From positions 2,683,340-2,747,339 of the forward strand of contig NZ_MRSV01000001.1 of the NCBI RefSeq assembly GCF_001909285.1: a DNA stretch of 64,000 nucleotides. Direction: 5' to 3'. This DNA is from Exiguobacterium profundum (GTDB lineage: Bacteria; Bacillota; Bacilli; Exiguobacteriales; Exiguobacteriaceae). The position numbers and the translations under genes are program-made. Below the pieces are notes generated by a model. That model made no database searches. It saw only the letters and a program-made list of their open reading frames with translations, and was not told the origin of the DNA. Below, one piece after another: positions 34,069-41,744 of the stretch; within the stretch, counting starts at the first letter, position 1, and each line of letters opens with the position of its first letter.

Positions 34069-35361
34069 TTATTTCACTTTGTCTTGCCATACTTTCGTGA
34101 AGTCCTGAAGCATCTCTTCACCTGTTTTTTTTTTTCTGACATATGCCTGCATAAGGGCACCATATTCATTCACTGCTCCATCCGGATACTTAAACCAGTT
34201 CCAAGAGATGGTCTTCCCTTCATTCGAATACGCCAAGATATCGTCAGCGAGTGGTCCAAGGTCGTTGGCTTCAATCGACTTGAAGGCAGGGATGAACTTG
34301 AACTTGTTGACCATGTAGTCTTTCCCTGTATCCGACGTCGCCACCCACTCTAAGAAGTCTTTCGCTTCTTCTTTATACTTCGAATTTTTGTTGACGACCC
34401 AGTTGTTCGGGACACCGACCGGAAGTCGGTCCATCTTCTCCGCATCGTCATTGATTGGGATTGGGACGAAGCCCATCTCCATATCTGGATTTACGTCGAG
34501 GATCATTTGTTGTGCCCAGTTCCCTTGTTGGAGCATTGCTGTCTCTCCTTGGGCGAACTGTGTGACTTGTGTATTGTAGTCCGTCGTCAACGGGTTTTTT
34601 TTTCCGTATTTAATCGTCAAATAAAACAGCTTCAAAAACTCTTGGAACTGTTCATTGTCTTCAAACTTCGCTTTATTCTCATTGAGCGCTTGAATAAATG
34701 CATCCGGGTCGTCTTGTTGCGCCATCGGAATGTTCAACAAGTGGATTCCTAAAATCCAGAACTCTGCATAACCGACAGAGAACGGTGTGATTCCCGCTTG
34801 CTCAAGTTTCTCAGCAGCATCTGTCAGTTCAGAGAGTGTTTTCGGTAACTCTTTGATCCCTGCTTTTTCAAATAGTTCTTTATTATAGATAAATCCGTAA
34901 CCTTCGAGGTTCATTGGCATTCCGTACAGTTTACCGTCCATCGTCATCGGCTCTTTGGCGACTTCTGTCAAATCTCCGACCCACTTCTCGCTTGAGAGGT
35001 CCTCGAGTTTATCTTTCCATGTTTGTGCTTCCGTGAATCCACCGTTGTTGAAGATATCCGGTTCATTTCCTGAGGCGAATTGTGATTTGAGGGCCGCACC
35101 GTAGTCTGCTCCACCACCGACGGTTTGAACCGTGACTTTCACACCCGTTTCCCCTTCATACTCTTTTGCCATCGCTTCAAGGTCTTTCGCAATCTCTGCT
35201 TTGAATTGGAAGACGTTTAACGTGACGTCTTTTTTGTCGCCACTATCTGCATTCCCTTCAGAAGAACCTTCGTCCGTGAGTGATCCGCCGCCGCAAGCCG
35301 CGAGTGATAAGACCATTCCAGCCGTCATGACCGCTGTAGACAATTTCCACTTCCGTTTCAT
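34069..35361 (-). CDS. Carbohydrate ABC transporter substrate-binding lipoprotein
   Basis: A 430-residue family 1 solute-binding protein with a lipobox (LSLAACGGG, Cys near 22), a short acidic linker and the SBP fold with typical pieces (GKLYGMPMNLEGYGFIYNKELF, GETAMLQQGNWA, WVVNKNSK). The start at 35361 is fixed by GGGAGG 7 nt upstream; the frame stays open for a further 90 codons but that part is leader. It is separated from its probable permeases (36917-38721) by asnA. A cre site and a 25-bp shared element lie upstream. Confidence 0.9.
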   Translation of the reverse strand: MKRKWKLSTAVMTAGMVLSLAACGGGSLTDEGSSEGNADSGDKKDVTLNVFQFKAEIAKDLEAMAKEYEGETGVKVTVQTVGGGADYGAALKSQFASGNEPDIFNNGGFTEAQTWKDKLEDLSSEKWVGDLTEVAKEPMTMDGKLYGMPMNLEGYGFIYNKELFEKAGIKELPKTLSELTDAAEKLEQAGITPFSVGYAEFWILGIHLLNIPMAQQDDPDAFIQALNENKAKFEDNEQFQEFLKLFYLTIKYGKKNPLTTDYNTQVTQFAQGETAMLQQGNWAQQMILDVNPDMEMGFVPIPINDDAEKMDRLPVGVPNNWVVNKNSKYKEEAKDFLEWVATSDTGKDYMVNKFKFIPAFKSIEANDLGPLADDILAYSNEGKTISWNWFKYPDGAVNEYGALMQAYVRKKKTGEEMLQDFTKVWQDKVK

Positions 35362-35409
35362 CTCATTTCCTCCCTTAACCTTATCCATCTTTACAAACTC
35401 AACTTTAAA

Positions 35410-35423
35410 TGAAAACGCTTCCA
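35410..35423. promoter_or_regulatory. cre site upstream of the sugar-binding protein gene
   Basis: TGAAAACGCTTCCA (minus: TGGAAGCGTTTTCA) matches all fixed bases of the cre consensus, so CcpA control is very likely. Confidence 0.75.
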
Positions 35424-35440
35424 CAATGTAGGTGTCAAAA

Positions 35441-35465
35441 TTGACGGATAGGGTGGAAAAAGTTG
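35441..35465 (-). promoter_or_regulatory. Shared 25-bp element, copy 1
   Basis: Plus strand TTGACGGA-T-AGGGTGGAAAA followed by AGTTG. It matches copy 2 at 38779-38803 in 22 of 25 positions. It is the likely site of a specific regulator for the sugar transporter. Confidence 0.6.
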
Positions 35466-35466
35466 C

Positions 35467-35520
35467 ACAGAAAAACAGGACTCTTTTTTTTAGTCCTGTT
35501 CCGTGTTTCTTCTTATTTAT
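35467..35520 (-). terminator. Terminator after asnA
   Basis: ACAGGACT (near 35476) pairs with AGTCCTGT (near 35492) around a T-rich loop; U residues follow on the minus side. It separates asnA from the sugar-binding protein gene. Confidence 0.5.
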
Positions 35521-35521
35521 A

Positions 35522-36502
35522 TTACAACAAGCTGATGCCAGCTTCTTTACACGATTGAATGACTTCTTGCGGCCAGACCGATGTTTGCACTTCTCCGATA
35601 TGACGCGCGCGCAAGAGATACATTGCGACACGCGATTGTCCGATTCCGCCCCCGATTGTAAGAGGAAGCGTTCCTTCGAGCACTCCTTGATGGAATGGGT
35701 ACGCGCGCTTCTCTTCCGCGTCTGCTTTCTTCAGTTGCGCATCAAGTGCCACTTCGTCGACACGAATGCCCATCGATGACAGTTCAAATGCTGACTCGAG
35801 CTCAGGGTGCCACACGAGAATGTCTCCGTTAAGCGACCAATCATCATAGTCTGCCGCTCGTCCATCGTGTTTCATACCTGAAGCGAGAAGATCTCCGATT
35901 TGTGAGATGAAGACCGCACCGTACTCTTTACAGATAGCCGTTTCACGTTCTTTCGGCGTCATCGTCGGATACGTATCCTCCAACTCCTGACTCGTGATGA
36001 AATGAATCATTTCCGGAAGAATGGCTTCAACACCGTACGCTTTCTCTACTTCCGCTTCTGTTTCACGGAGCGCAGCGTAAATCGACTCCACCGTTGCTTT
36101 CAAATATTCCATCGTCCGTTCTTCTCGAGCAATCACTCGTTCCCAGTCCCACTGATCGACGAATAAAGAATGTGTCGCGTCGAGTTCTTCGTCGCGTCGA
36201 ATGGCACGCATCTGAGTGTACAATCCTTCACCGACACCGAATCCGTAACGACCGAGCGCTTCACGTTTCCATTTCGCGAGTGACTGAACGATTTCAAGTT
36301 CATGTCCCGGATACATCGTATCAAACTGAATGATACGCTCCACACCGTTCAAGTGATCGTTGACCCCACTCGCCGATTCGACGAATAGCGGTGCTTGTAC
36401 TTGAATCAGTCCGAGTTCACGTGAGACTTTCTCCTCAAAGAGTGCCTTTACTGCTGCAATCGTCTGCTGTCTTTCTTTCATCGTGCTTGTTGCTGTTGTC
36501 AT
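35522..36502 (-). CDS. asnA: Aspartate--ammonia ligase (asparagine synthetase A)
   Basis: A 326-residue class II synthetase-like enzyme forming asparagine from aspartate, ammonia and ATP. Recognisable motifs include [22 protein letters not shown]-type N-terminal block (near 31-52), [21 protein letters not shown] region and the C-terminal [20 protein letters not shown] stands 9 nt before the ATG at 36502; the frame extends upstream into the T-box but that part is leader. Controlled by a T-box with an Asn specifier. Confidence 0.95.
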   Translation of the reverse strand: MTTATSTMKERQQTIAAVKALFEEKVSRELGLIQVQAPLFVESASGVNDHLNGVERIIQFDTMYPGHELEIVQSLAKWKREALGRYGFGVGEGLYTQMRAIRRDEELDATHSLFVDQWDWERVIAREERTMEYLKATVESIYAALRETEAEVEKAYGVEAILPEMIHFITSQELEDTYPTMTPKERETAICKEYGAVFISQIGDLLASGMKHDGRAADYDDWSLNGDILVWHPELESAFELSSMGIRVDEVALDAQLKKADAEEKRAYPFHQGVLEGTLPLTIGGGIGQSRVAMYLLRARHIGEVQTSVWPQEVIQSCKEAGISLL

Positions 36503-36540
36503 TTTCCGTTTCCTCCAATTGTGGAATATTTGAAAATGAA

Positions 36541-36820
36541 GCCATGAAAAAAAGCCCTCCATTCCCATCGAACATGGGACGGAAGACTTCGGTTCCGCGG
36601 TGCCACCCAAATTAGTAGACGAATCTACTCACTTTTTCGAGACAATCATCTCGTAACTCCGATAACGGGGAGCGGTCCGGCTACGTCTACTGGCAAAGCG
36701 TTCGGGTAGCGACTCCAGGAAGTTTTTCGACGAAGGGTTAAGACCGGGCTCACACCACCCCCGGATCGCTTGGCTCACTACCTTCGTGTACTCGTCCTTT
36801 CGACGTCGTTCACAATTGAA
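36541..36820 (-). promoter_or_regulatory. T-box riboswitch, Asn-specific, of asnA
   Basis: On the minus strand GGGTGGCACCGCGG (36595-36608) is the T-box sequence that pairs with uncharged tRNA acceptor ends. A terminator stem (GCCCTCC...GGAAGAC, 36554-36588) with a U-tract at 36547-36553 follows. Stem I extends from about 36817; its specifier loop carries AAC (plus 36737-36739), an asparagine codon, matching asnA. Uncharged tRNA-Asn would favour read-through. Confidence 0.92.
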
Positions 36821-36829
36821 TTGAGTTCA

Positions 36830-36857
36830 TTATTATAAATATTCAGATTAATGTCAA
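36830..36857 (-). promoter_or_regulatory. asnA promoter
   Basis: Minus-strand -35 TTGACA (36852-36857) and -10 TAATAA (36830-36835) are 16 bp apart, just ahead of the T-box. Confidence 0.65.
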
Positions 36858-36877
36858 CGATTTTTTTCAAAAAAAAT

Positions 36878-36904
36878 AATCCTCCGTGTAGCGAACGGAG
36901 GATT
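36878..36904 (-). terminator. Terminator of the sugar permease genes
   Basis: AATCCTCCGT pairs with ACGGAGGATT around 7 nt, with A residues to the left giving U on the minus strand. It separates the permeases from asnA. Confidence 0.75.
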
Positions 36905-36916
36905 CCCTTGGGAGGG

Positions 36917-37819
36917 TTATTTAATCGAACCGCTTGTGATCCCTTTGATGATATGCTTTTGAATGCCGAAGAAAAAGACCAGAAGGGGAACGATTCCTAA
37001 CACTAAACCTGCTAATGCCAAATCCCATTGTTTCGTGTACTGTCCAAAGAAATAGAATGTCGCGAGCGGGATGGTCCGTAACTCGACATCACGAAGAACA
37101 AGCGATGGTAATAAGAAGTCATTCCAAATCCATAGACTGTTCAAGATGACGATTGTCACCGTGATCGGCTTGAGAAGCGGAAAGACGATGCGCCAGAAGA
37201 CACCCCATGTCGAGCAACCGTCGATGATGGCGGCTTCTTCAATCTCCTCAGGAATCGACTTCATGAATCCGTGATAAAGGAATACTGAGATACCAGACCC
37301 AAAACCTAGATACATGACAATCAGGCCCCAATGACTATTCAACAGACCGAGGATACTCGAAACTTTCACGAGCGGAATCATGATGGACTGGAACGGAATG
37401 ACCATCGCTGCCACGAACAAGAAAAAGATCATTGTGGAAACCCAATGTTTCGTCCGAACGAGTTTCCATGCCGCCATCGAGGTGAAGATGACAATGACCG
37501 CATTCGCTCCGACCGTGATGAGAAGGGAGTTCAAAAAGACACGTCCATAATTCATCGCTTCCCATGCTTCTGTATAGTTTGAGGTCAACCACTCGTTCGG
37601 TAAGGCGGACGTATTCGTAAAGATTTCAGCCATCGATTTGAACGAGTTGGCGACAACGTAATAGAACGGGACCAAATAGAGTAGTCCGAGCAAGATGGCG
37701 ACGAGCTCAATAATTCCAAGGTTCCAAGAATACGTTCCCGGGCGAAGTGGACGCTGCGGGATACGCTTCGGTGTCTTCTCTACGTTTCTCTCGACATGTT
37801 CCAATTTTTCCGTCGTCAT
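36917..37819 (-). CDS. Carbohydrate ABC transporter permease (MalG type)
   Basis: A 300-residue permease with about six membrane helices and the EAA loop PEEIEEAAIIDGCSTWGVFWRIVFP near 205-229, which contacts the ATPase. It overlaps its partner permease by 4 nt. The ATPase is not encoded nearby, as is usual for CUT1 systems that share an MsmX-type ATPase. The binding protein is probably that at 34069. Confidence 0.9.
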   Translation of the reverse strand: MTTEKLEHVERNVEKTPKRIPQRPLRPGTYSWNLGIIELVAILLGLLYLVPFYYVVANSFKSMAEIFTNTSALPNEWLTSNYTEAWEAMNYGRVFLNSLLITVGANAVIVIFTSMAAWKLVRTKHWVSTMIFFLFVAAMVIPFQSIMIPLVKVSSILGLLNSHWGLIVMYLGFGSGISVFLYHGFMKSIPEEIEEAAIIDGCSTWGVFWRIVFPLLKPITVTIVILNSLWIWNDFLLPSLVLRDVELRTIPLATFYFFGQYTKQWDLALAGLVLGIVPLLVFFFGIQKHIIKGITSGSIK

Positions 37820-38721
37820 GCTTCCACCTCCCGTTTTTTTTTTACGTTCACTTGCGTCACCGTAATCGCAGCCACGACCAAGAAGAAGATGACCGCCTTC
37901 GCTGACCCGAGACCATAATTATTATTCACAAAAGACTCCGTATAGATATTTAAGGCTAACATCTCGGTCGATTTGAACGGTCCACCATTCGTGAGCGACA
38001 AGTTCGTATCAAACACTTTGAATGACCAAGAGATGGTCAGGAACAAACAGATGGTAATCGATGGCATAATCATCGGTAGCGTGATATGGCGGAGCATCTT
38101 AAGACGATTCGCCCCATCAATTCGTGCCGCCTCCATCAAATCAGTCGGCACGTTTTGTAGCGCCGCGATGTAGATGACCATGACATACCCGCCACCTTGC
38201 CAGATGGCGACAATCACGATTCCCCAAAATGCCGTTTGCGCATCTCCGAGCCATGGTAATTCGAACAGGCTCCACCCCGTCAACGCACCGATCGAGGCAA
38301 ATCCTTTTACATAAATGAACTGCCAGATGAACCCAAGAATTAAGCCACCGATCAAGTTCGGCATGAAGAAAATTGTGCGTAGGAAGTTTCGCGTCTTAAT
38401 GTTCATCGTCAATAATAGCGCCAATGAGAAACCGACGATATTCGTCAATAGGACAGACACAAGCGTATATTTCGTCGTAATCCAAAAAGAAGCGCGGAAC
38501 TGCTCATCTTCAAAGAACAAGCGATGATAGTTATCCAATCCGACAAAGTTGAGTTCTCCGGTCACACCGTTCCAATCAGTGAAACTATAGTAAATGCCAT
38601 TAAAAAATGGGATGAGTACGATTGCGACAAATGCCAGAAAAGCAGGTCCAACAAATGCTATAAAGCTCGCAGGTTTCTTCCAATTCCCTCTGCGTTTCGT
38701 CCGTTTAGTAGTCTCAGTCAT
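37816..38721 (-). CDS. Carbohydrate ABC transporter permease (MalF type)
   Basis: A 301-residue permease with about six helices and the EAA loop PTDLMEAARIDGANRLKMLRHITLP near 192-216. GGAGG stands 8 nt before the ATG at 38721; the in-frame start at 38742 has none. First gene of the permease pair. A cre-like site and copy 2 of the shared 25-bp element lie directly upstream. Confidence 0.9.
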   Translation of the reverse strand: MTETTKRTKRRGNWKKPASFIAFVGPAFLAFVAIVLIPFFNGIYYSFTDWNGVTGELNFVGLDNYHRLFFEDEQFRASFWITTKYTLVSVLLTNIVGFSLALLLTMNIKTRNFLRTIFFMPNLIGGLILGFIWQFIYVKGFASIGALTGWSLFELPWLGDAQTAFWGIVIVAIWQGGGYVMVIYIAALQNVPTDLMEAARIDGANRLKMLRHITLPMIMPSITICLFLTISWSFKVFDTNLSLTNGGPFKSTEMLALNIYTESFVNNNYGLGSAKAVIFFLVVAAITVTQVNVKKKREVEA

Positions 38722-38763
38722 GTGTATCGCCTCCACTATCACTGTATCGTGTCAAACCCTTAA

Positions 38764-38777
38764 TGAAAACGGATACA
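38764..38777. promoter_or_regulatory. cre-like site upstream of the permease genes
   Basis: TGAAAACGGATACA (minus: TGTATCCGTTTTCA) matches the cre consensus except at one fixed base. Confidence 0.5.
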
Positions 38778-38778
38778 T

Positions 38779-38803
38779 TTGACGGAAAGGGTGGAAAATA
38801 TTG
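38779..38803 (-). promoter_or_regulatory. Shared 25-bp element, copy 2
   Basis: Plus strand TTGACGGA-A-AGGGTGGAAAA followed by TATTG; 22 of 25 positions equal copy 1 at 35441. It lies one base from the cre-like site. Confidence 0.6.
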
Positions 38804-38862
38804 AACGGAATGAATGAATTTGAAGGCGTGATGAGTTATGATAAAATCAATGATAATACGAA

Positions 38863-38902
38863 CGGATTAAATATGATTTGCCTTGATTCATATTTTAATC
38901 CG
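38863..38902 (+). promoter_or_regulatory. Long AT-rich hairpin upstream of fhs
   Basis: CGGATTAAATATGA (38863-38876) pairs with TCATATTTTAATCCG (38888-38902), 14 bp with one bulged base, around 11 nt. No U-tract follows, so it is not a terminator; it may be a leader structure or operator for fhs. Confidence 0.4.
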
Positions 38903-38965
38903 AAATTTCCGAATGATTAAAAGAGAATAAAAAGATATCGTTCGATAAACGGAGGGACTTTTTGA

Positions 38966-40651
38966 ATGACAACGACGAAACCATTATCTGACCTTACGAT
39001 TGCCCAACAAGCCCAAACCTTGCCGATTAAAGAAAAAAAAACAAAAATCGGATTACGTGAAGATGATCTAGATCTTTACGGGAAATATAAAGCTAAACTT
39101 TCTTACGATGTCCTCGAACGTGTGAAAACGCAGGAAGACGGAAAACTCGTTCTCGTCACAGCGATCAATCCGACACCAGCTGGTGAAGGAAAATCGACGG
39201 TGACAGTCGGTCTCGGACAAGCGTTGAACCAGTTGGATAAACAAGCAATCGTCTGTCTGCGCGAACCTTCACTCGGTCCGACGATGGGTCTAAAAGGTGG
39301 CGCTGCTGGTGGTGGCTTCAGTCAAGTTCTCCCGATGGAAGACATCAACCTCCACTTCACAGGTGATATGCATGCGATCACATCGGCCCATAATACGATC
39401 AGTGCCATGATCGACAATCACTTGCATCAAGGAAACGACCTTGGGATCGATGTCCGACATATCGTCTGGAAGCGTGTCCTTGACTTAAACGACCGCGCAC
39501 TTCGTCATGTCACGGTCGGTCTCGGTGGTCCTGCTCACGGAGTCCCTCGTGAGGACGGATTTGATATTACCGTCGCTTCGGAAATCATGGCGATTCTCTG
39601 TCTGGCCGATTCATTGGACGACCTCGAAGAACGCATCAAGCGAATCGTAGTCGCCTATGACCATCAAAAAGAACCAATCACGGCAGAACAAATCGGGGCG
39701 GCCGGGGCGGCGACATTACTGTTGAAGGAAGCCTTTAAACCGAACCTCGTCCAAACGCTCGAACAAACGCCTGCACTCGTTCACGGCGGACCGTTCGCAA
39801 ACATCGCGCACGGATGCAATTCATTGATTGCAACGAAGACTGCATTAAAACTTGGGGAGTATGTGGTGACGGAAGCTGGGTTCGGTGCCGATCTCGGGGC
39901 AGAAAAGTTCTGTCATATCAAATCTCGAGTCGGTGATTTGAATCCGGATGCGGTCGTACTCGTCGCAACCGTTCGCGCTTTAAAAATGCACGGTGGCGTT
40001 TCAAAAGATCAGCTTCACATCGAGAATGTCGGTGCAGTCGGAGAAGGATTGAAATTACTCGCCAAACATATCGATACGATGAAAAAACTCGGACTGCCTA
40101 CGGTCGTCGCATTGAACCGTTTCAATTCAGATACAGAAGAGGAACTTGCAACCGTTCTTGATTGGTGTGCGGCACACGGTATTCGTGCTTCGCTCAGCGA
40201 AGTATGGGCAAACGGCGGACTTGGTGGTCGACAGTTAGCCGAAGCGGTCATTGACGCCGTCGAGTCGAACGAAAGCAAACTTACGCCTCTGTATGAGTTG
40301 AACGATTCGATCGAACAAAAGATTAAAACCATTGCGAGAGAAGTATATGGTGCTGCAGACGTCGTGTTTACCGCCAAAGCACAAAAGCAAATGCAAGATG
40401 TTCAGGCTAACGGCTGGTCGGACCTTCCCATTTGTATGGCGAAGACACCGTTCTCCCTCTCAGACGACCCTTCAAAATTCGGTTATCAACAAGGATTCAC
40501 CATCACTGTTCGCGAATTAAAACCTTCAGTGGGAGCAGGATTCCTCGTCGCCTTAACAGGCAACGTGTTGACGATGCCTGGGTTACCGAAACATCCAGCA
40601 GCTCTCAATATGGGAATTGACGAATCCGGAAAAGCAATCGGCCTTTTCTAA
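38966..40651 (+). CDS. fhs: Formate--tetrahydrofolate ligase
   Basis: A 561-residue enzyme that makes 10-formyl-THF from formate, ATP and THF. Recognisable motifs: [18 protein letters not shown] (P-loop-like ATP site, near 67-84), [18 protein letters not shown] (near 99-116) and [15 protein letters not shown] lies about 11 nt before the ATG, slightly far. The formate may come from PflB encoded in this window. Length is normal. Confidence 0.97.
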   Translation: MTTTKPLSDLTIAQQAQTLPIKEKKTKIGLREDDLDLYGKYKAKLSYDVLERVKTQEDGKLVLVTAINPTPAGEGKSTVTVGLGQALNQLDKQAIVCLREPSLGPTMGLKGGAAGGGFSQVLPMEDINLHFTGDMHAITSAHNTISAMIDNHLHQGNDLGIDVRHIVWKRVLDLNDRALRHVTVGLGGPAHGVPREDGFDITVASEIMAILCLADSLDDLEERIKRIVVAYDHQKEPITAEQIGAAGAATLLLKEAFKPNLVQTLEQTPALVHGGPFANIAHGCNSLIATKTALKLGEYVVTEAGFGADLGAEKFCHIKSRVGDLNPDAVVLVATVRALKMHGGVSKDQLHIENVGAVGEGLKLLAKHIDTMKKLGLPTVVALNRFNSDTEEELATVLDWCAAHGIRASLSEVWANGGLGGRQLAEAVIDAVESNESKLTPLYELNDSIEQKIKTIAREVYGAADVVFTAKAQKQMQDVQANGWSDLPICMAKTPFSLSDDPSKFGYQQGFTITVRELKPSVGAGFLVALTGNVLTMPGLPKHPAALNMGIDESGKAIGLF

Positions 40652-40665
40652 TAGGGGGATGACAC

Positions 40666-41574
40666 ATGATCGTATCGGAGTTGACGTATCCTGACGGGTA
40701 TCAAACAGAAGTGATGCACGTTCAGGCAGAGAAATCGATTGGAAAAATATTCATGTTTCACGGGATGCTCGAACATCACAAAAGATATATTGAGTTTGCA
40801 CAGTTTATGGCAGATAATGGCTATGATGTGTTTGTGTGTGACTTGCGAGGTGCGGGTACAAGCGCTCATGACCAACGCACATATGGGCATCTTACGCCAG
40901 GAACGGGATTCCAACAACTTGTTGAGGATGCACAGTTCCTAATCCGTCAATATGAGGATGATCGTCCGACATATCTAATAGGTCATAGTTTCGGTTCTCT
41001 TCTCGTTCGAAAGCTCGGTCAAGTCATGGGGCACGCCTTATCCGGAATCGTCGTCGTCGCCCCGCCTCCTCATCCAGGAGTTGCAGGCGAACTCGGGCAT
41101 CGCTTAATTGCTACCGCGATGAAACGAACACACGAAACACACCAATCTCGTTTTTTTGAACGACTGTTATTCGGACGTTATAATCTTAAGTTTTTACCTG
41201 CTCGAACGGATAGCGACTGGCTTTCAAGTGTTCCAGACGAAGTCGACTCCTATCTCACCGACCCAAATTGTGGCGGTTTGCCTTCCCTCGGTTTTTTACA
41301 TGAAGTGACACGCGCTTCATTAGATGTCACCACGTCTGCACGGATTCATGAACATCCGAAGTCTCTTCCAGTTCTGTTCGTTGCCGGAATGGACGATCCT
41401 GTCACGCATGACGGAGAAGGGTTGAACGGAATCATTAAGAAATATCGTAATGCAGATGTCGAGCTCGCAGTCGTCACTTACGACAATGCTCGACATGAAA
41501 TCCTTCGTGAAGCACACCGCGAACAAGTATGGTCAGATATTCTTGCTTGGATGAAGCAAAACAGAATCCATTAA
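40666..41574 (+). CDS. Alpha/beta hydrolase (lysophospholipase/monoacylglycerol lipase type)
   Basis: A 302-residue serine hydrolase with an oxyanion HGMLEHHKRY motif near 30, nucleophile elbow GHSFGS near 108, and likely Asp and His in AGMDDPVTHDG (near 242) and NARHEILRE (near 277). It probably cleaves lipid esters. It starts 14 nt after fhs and may be co-transcribed with it; the functional reason is not obvious. Confidence 0.85.
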   Translation: MIVSELTYPDGYQTEVMHVQAEKSIGKIFMFHGMLEHHKRYIEFAQFMADNGYDVFVCDLRGAGTSAHDQRTYGHLTPGTGFQQLVEDAQFLIRQYEDDRPTYLIGHSFGSLLVRKLGQVMGHALSGIVVVAPPPHPGVAGELGHRLIATAMKRTHETHQSRFFERLLFGRYNLKFLPARTDSDWLSSVPDEVDSYLTDPNCGGLPSLGFLHEVTRASLDVTTSARIHEHPKSLPVLFVAGMDDPVTHDGEGLNGIIKKYRNADVELAVVTYDNARHEILREAHREQVWSDILAWMKQNRIH

Positions 41575-41580
41575 TTTACT

Positions 41581-41607
41581 TAATCCCCTTTTACAAGGGG
41601 ATTTTTC
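41581..41607 (+). terminator. Terminator of fhs-hydrolase operon
   Basis: AATCCCC pairs with GGGGATT around 8 nt and is followed by a T-run. Confidence 0.8.
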
Positions 41608-41744
41608 ATTTAACTGATTTTAGAAAAATTATTTTAAGCATTTACCTTTTTTGTATTTTTACTTCTTCTTTCCATTTTTTAAGTTTGTTATACTTAGACC
41701 GCAATCAATTTAATCATGCTCTCTCATCCGAAAGGGGTAACATA

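Noticed and set aside
34069-35631. N-terminal 90-codon extension of the sugar-binding protein
   Set aside because: The lipoprotein signal and GGGAGG site fix the start at 35361; the extension covers the cre site and the asnA terminator.
35522-36610. N-terminal extension of asnA
   Set aside because: It runs through the T-box terminator; the start at 36502 has the ribosome-binding site and matches the family N-terminus.
38804-38965. THF or other known riboswitch before fhs
   Set aside because: No recognisable conserved core; only one long hairpin is visible.
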